Below the pieces are notes generated by a model. That model did not search any database, was not told the origin of the DNA, and was given only the letters and a program-made list of their open reading frames with translations. A stretch of 29,752 nucleotides of DNA from Verrucomicrobiota bacterium (GTDB lineage: Bacteria; Verrucomicrobiota; Verrucomicrobiia; Opitutales; UBA953): the NCBI GenBank assembly GCA_005798925.1, contig SYID01000194.1, forward strand, positions 1 to 29,752. Direction: 5' to 3'. Positions 29,470-29,752 of the stretch are shown here, piece after piece. Positions within the stretch are counted from its first letter, which is position 1; each line of letters opens with the position of its first letter. The position numbers and the translations under genes are program-made.

Positions 29470-29752
29470 TCAGTCGCCGTCGGTGATGGCGCCTTCGGAG
29501 GCGGACCTCACCTGTTTGGCGTATTTGGCCAGCACGCCGCGCTTCTCCTTGCACGGGGCGGGCCGCCAATCCTTGAGCCGACGGGCGATCTCCTCGTCCG
29601 ACAGGTCCAGGTTGAGCTCGTTCTTCACCGCGTCGATATGGATGCGGTCGCCGTTCTTCACGATGGCGAGCGGGCCGCCGACGGCGGCTTCGGGGGAGAC
29701 GTGGCCGACGACGAAGCCGTGGCTGCCGCCGGAGAAGCGACCGTCGGTGATC
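29470..29752 (-). CDS. ilvD: Dihydroxy-acid dehydratase, C-terminal part (cut by window edge)
   Basis: IlvD dehydrates 2,3-dihydroxy acids in valine, leucine and isoleucine synthesis. Only the last 94 codons are present. They read ITDGRFSGGSHGFVVGHVSP, then EAAVGGPLAIVKNGDRIHID, LSDEEIARRLKDW and finally VLAKYAKQVRSASEGAITDG, all diagnostic of the IlvD C-terminal domain. The frame is open to the window edge. A terminator at 29417-29449 follows the stop. Confidence 0.95.
   Translation of the reverse strand, partial: ITDGRFSGGSHGFVVGHVSPEAAVGGPLAIVKNGDRIHIDAVKNELNLDLSDEEIARRLKDWRPAPCKEKRGVLAKYAKQVRSASEGAITDGD

Overview
The window is a gene-dense, high-GC chromosomal segment made up almost entirely of housekeeping and envelope genes. 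It has no rRNA or tRNA, insertion sequence, phage gene or CRISPR array, and no gap longer than about 125 bp. I place it in the PVC group, most likely Verrucomicrobiota and possibly class Opitutae. The reasons are a very long GreA with an N-terminal extension as in Chlamydiae, a TPR-ExbB-ExbD-ExbD cassette, Gram-negative lipid A and outer-membrane assembly genes, and start codons that mostly lack Shine-Dalgarno sequences. No marker gene settles the class, so this is an inference.

Layout, left to right. Bases 1-4344 (minus strand) hold nadE (NAD+ synthase), glcD-like FAD oxidase, a HAD phosphatase and the first 74 codons of uvrB, all closely spaced. Bases 4409-6677 (plus) hold thrB-thrC, overlapping by 20 bp and ending threonine synthesis. 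Bases 6735-12850 (minus) form a five-gene cassette: a 1110-residue exported TPR protein, a second exported helical-repeat protein, ExbB with a signal-peptide-like N-terminus, and two ExbD proteins, closed by a terminator. No TonB is present. Bases 12976-15965 (minus) hold long greA with its own terminator, then an ArsR-methyltransferase fusion. rlmN runs divergently from greA across a 100-bp gap with a Fur-like box.

Bases 17193-21771 (minus) are a probable operon rpmF-plsX-fabH-bamD-lptE-rpe. It joins ribosomal protein L32, phospholipid and fatty-acid initiation, outer-membrane protein and LPS assembly, and a pentose-phosphate epimerase. A GmhB-like HAD phosphatase (plus) lies divergent to it. 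Bases 22425-22771 hold a short monocistronic gene for an exported Cys-Pro-Cys repeat peptide with a good promoter and terminator.

Bases 22805-29377 (minus) are a second probable operon: pgi, a membrane-anchored coiled-coil protein, a 56-residue lipoprotein, rsmI, an unrecognised nuclease-fold-like protein, lpxA, pdxA and a BtuF-like receptor, with mostly 1-50 bp gaps or start/stop overlaps. The last 95 codons of ilvD and its terminator lie at the right edge.

The best candidates for undescribed biology are the TPR-ExbBD cassette, the CPC-repeat secreted peptide, the coiled-coil/lipoprotein pair between pgi and rsmI, and the near absence of Shine-Dalgarno sites outside the thr operon.
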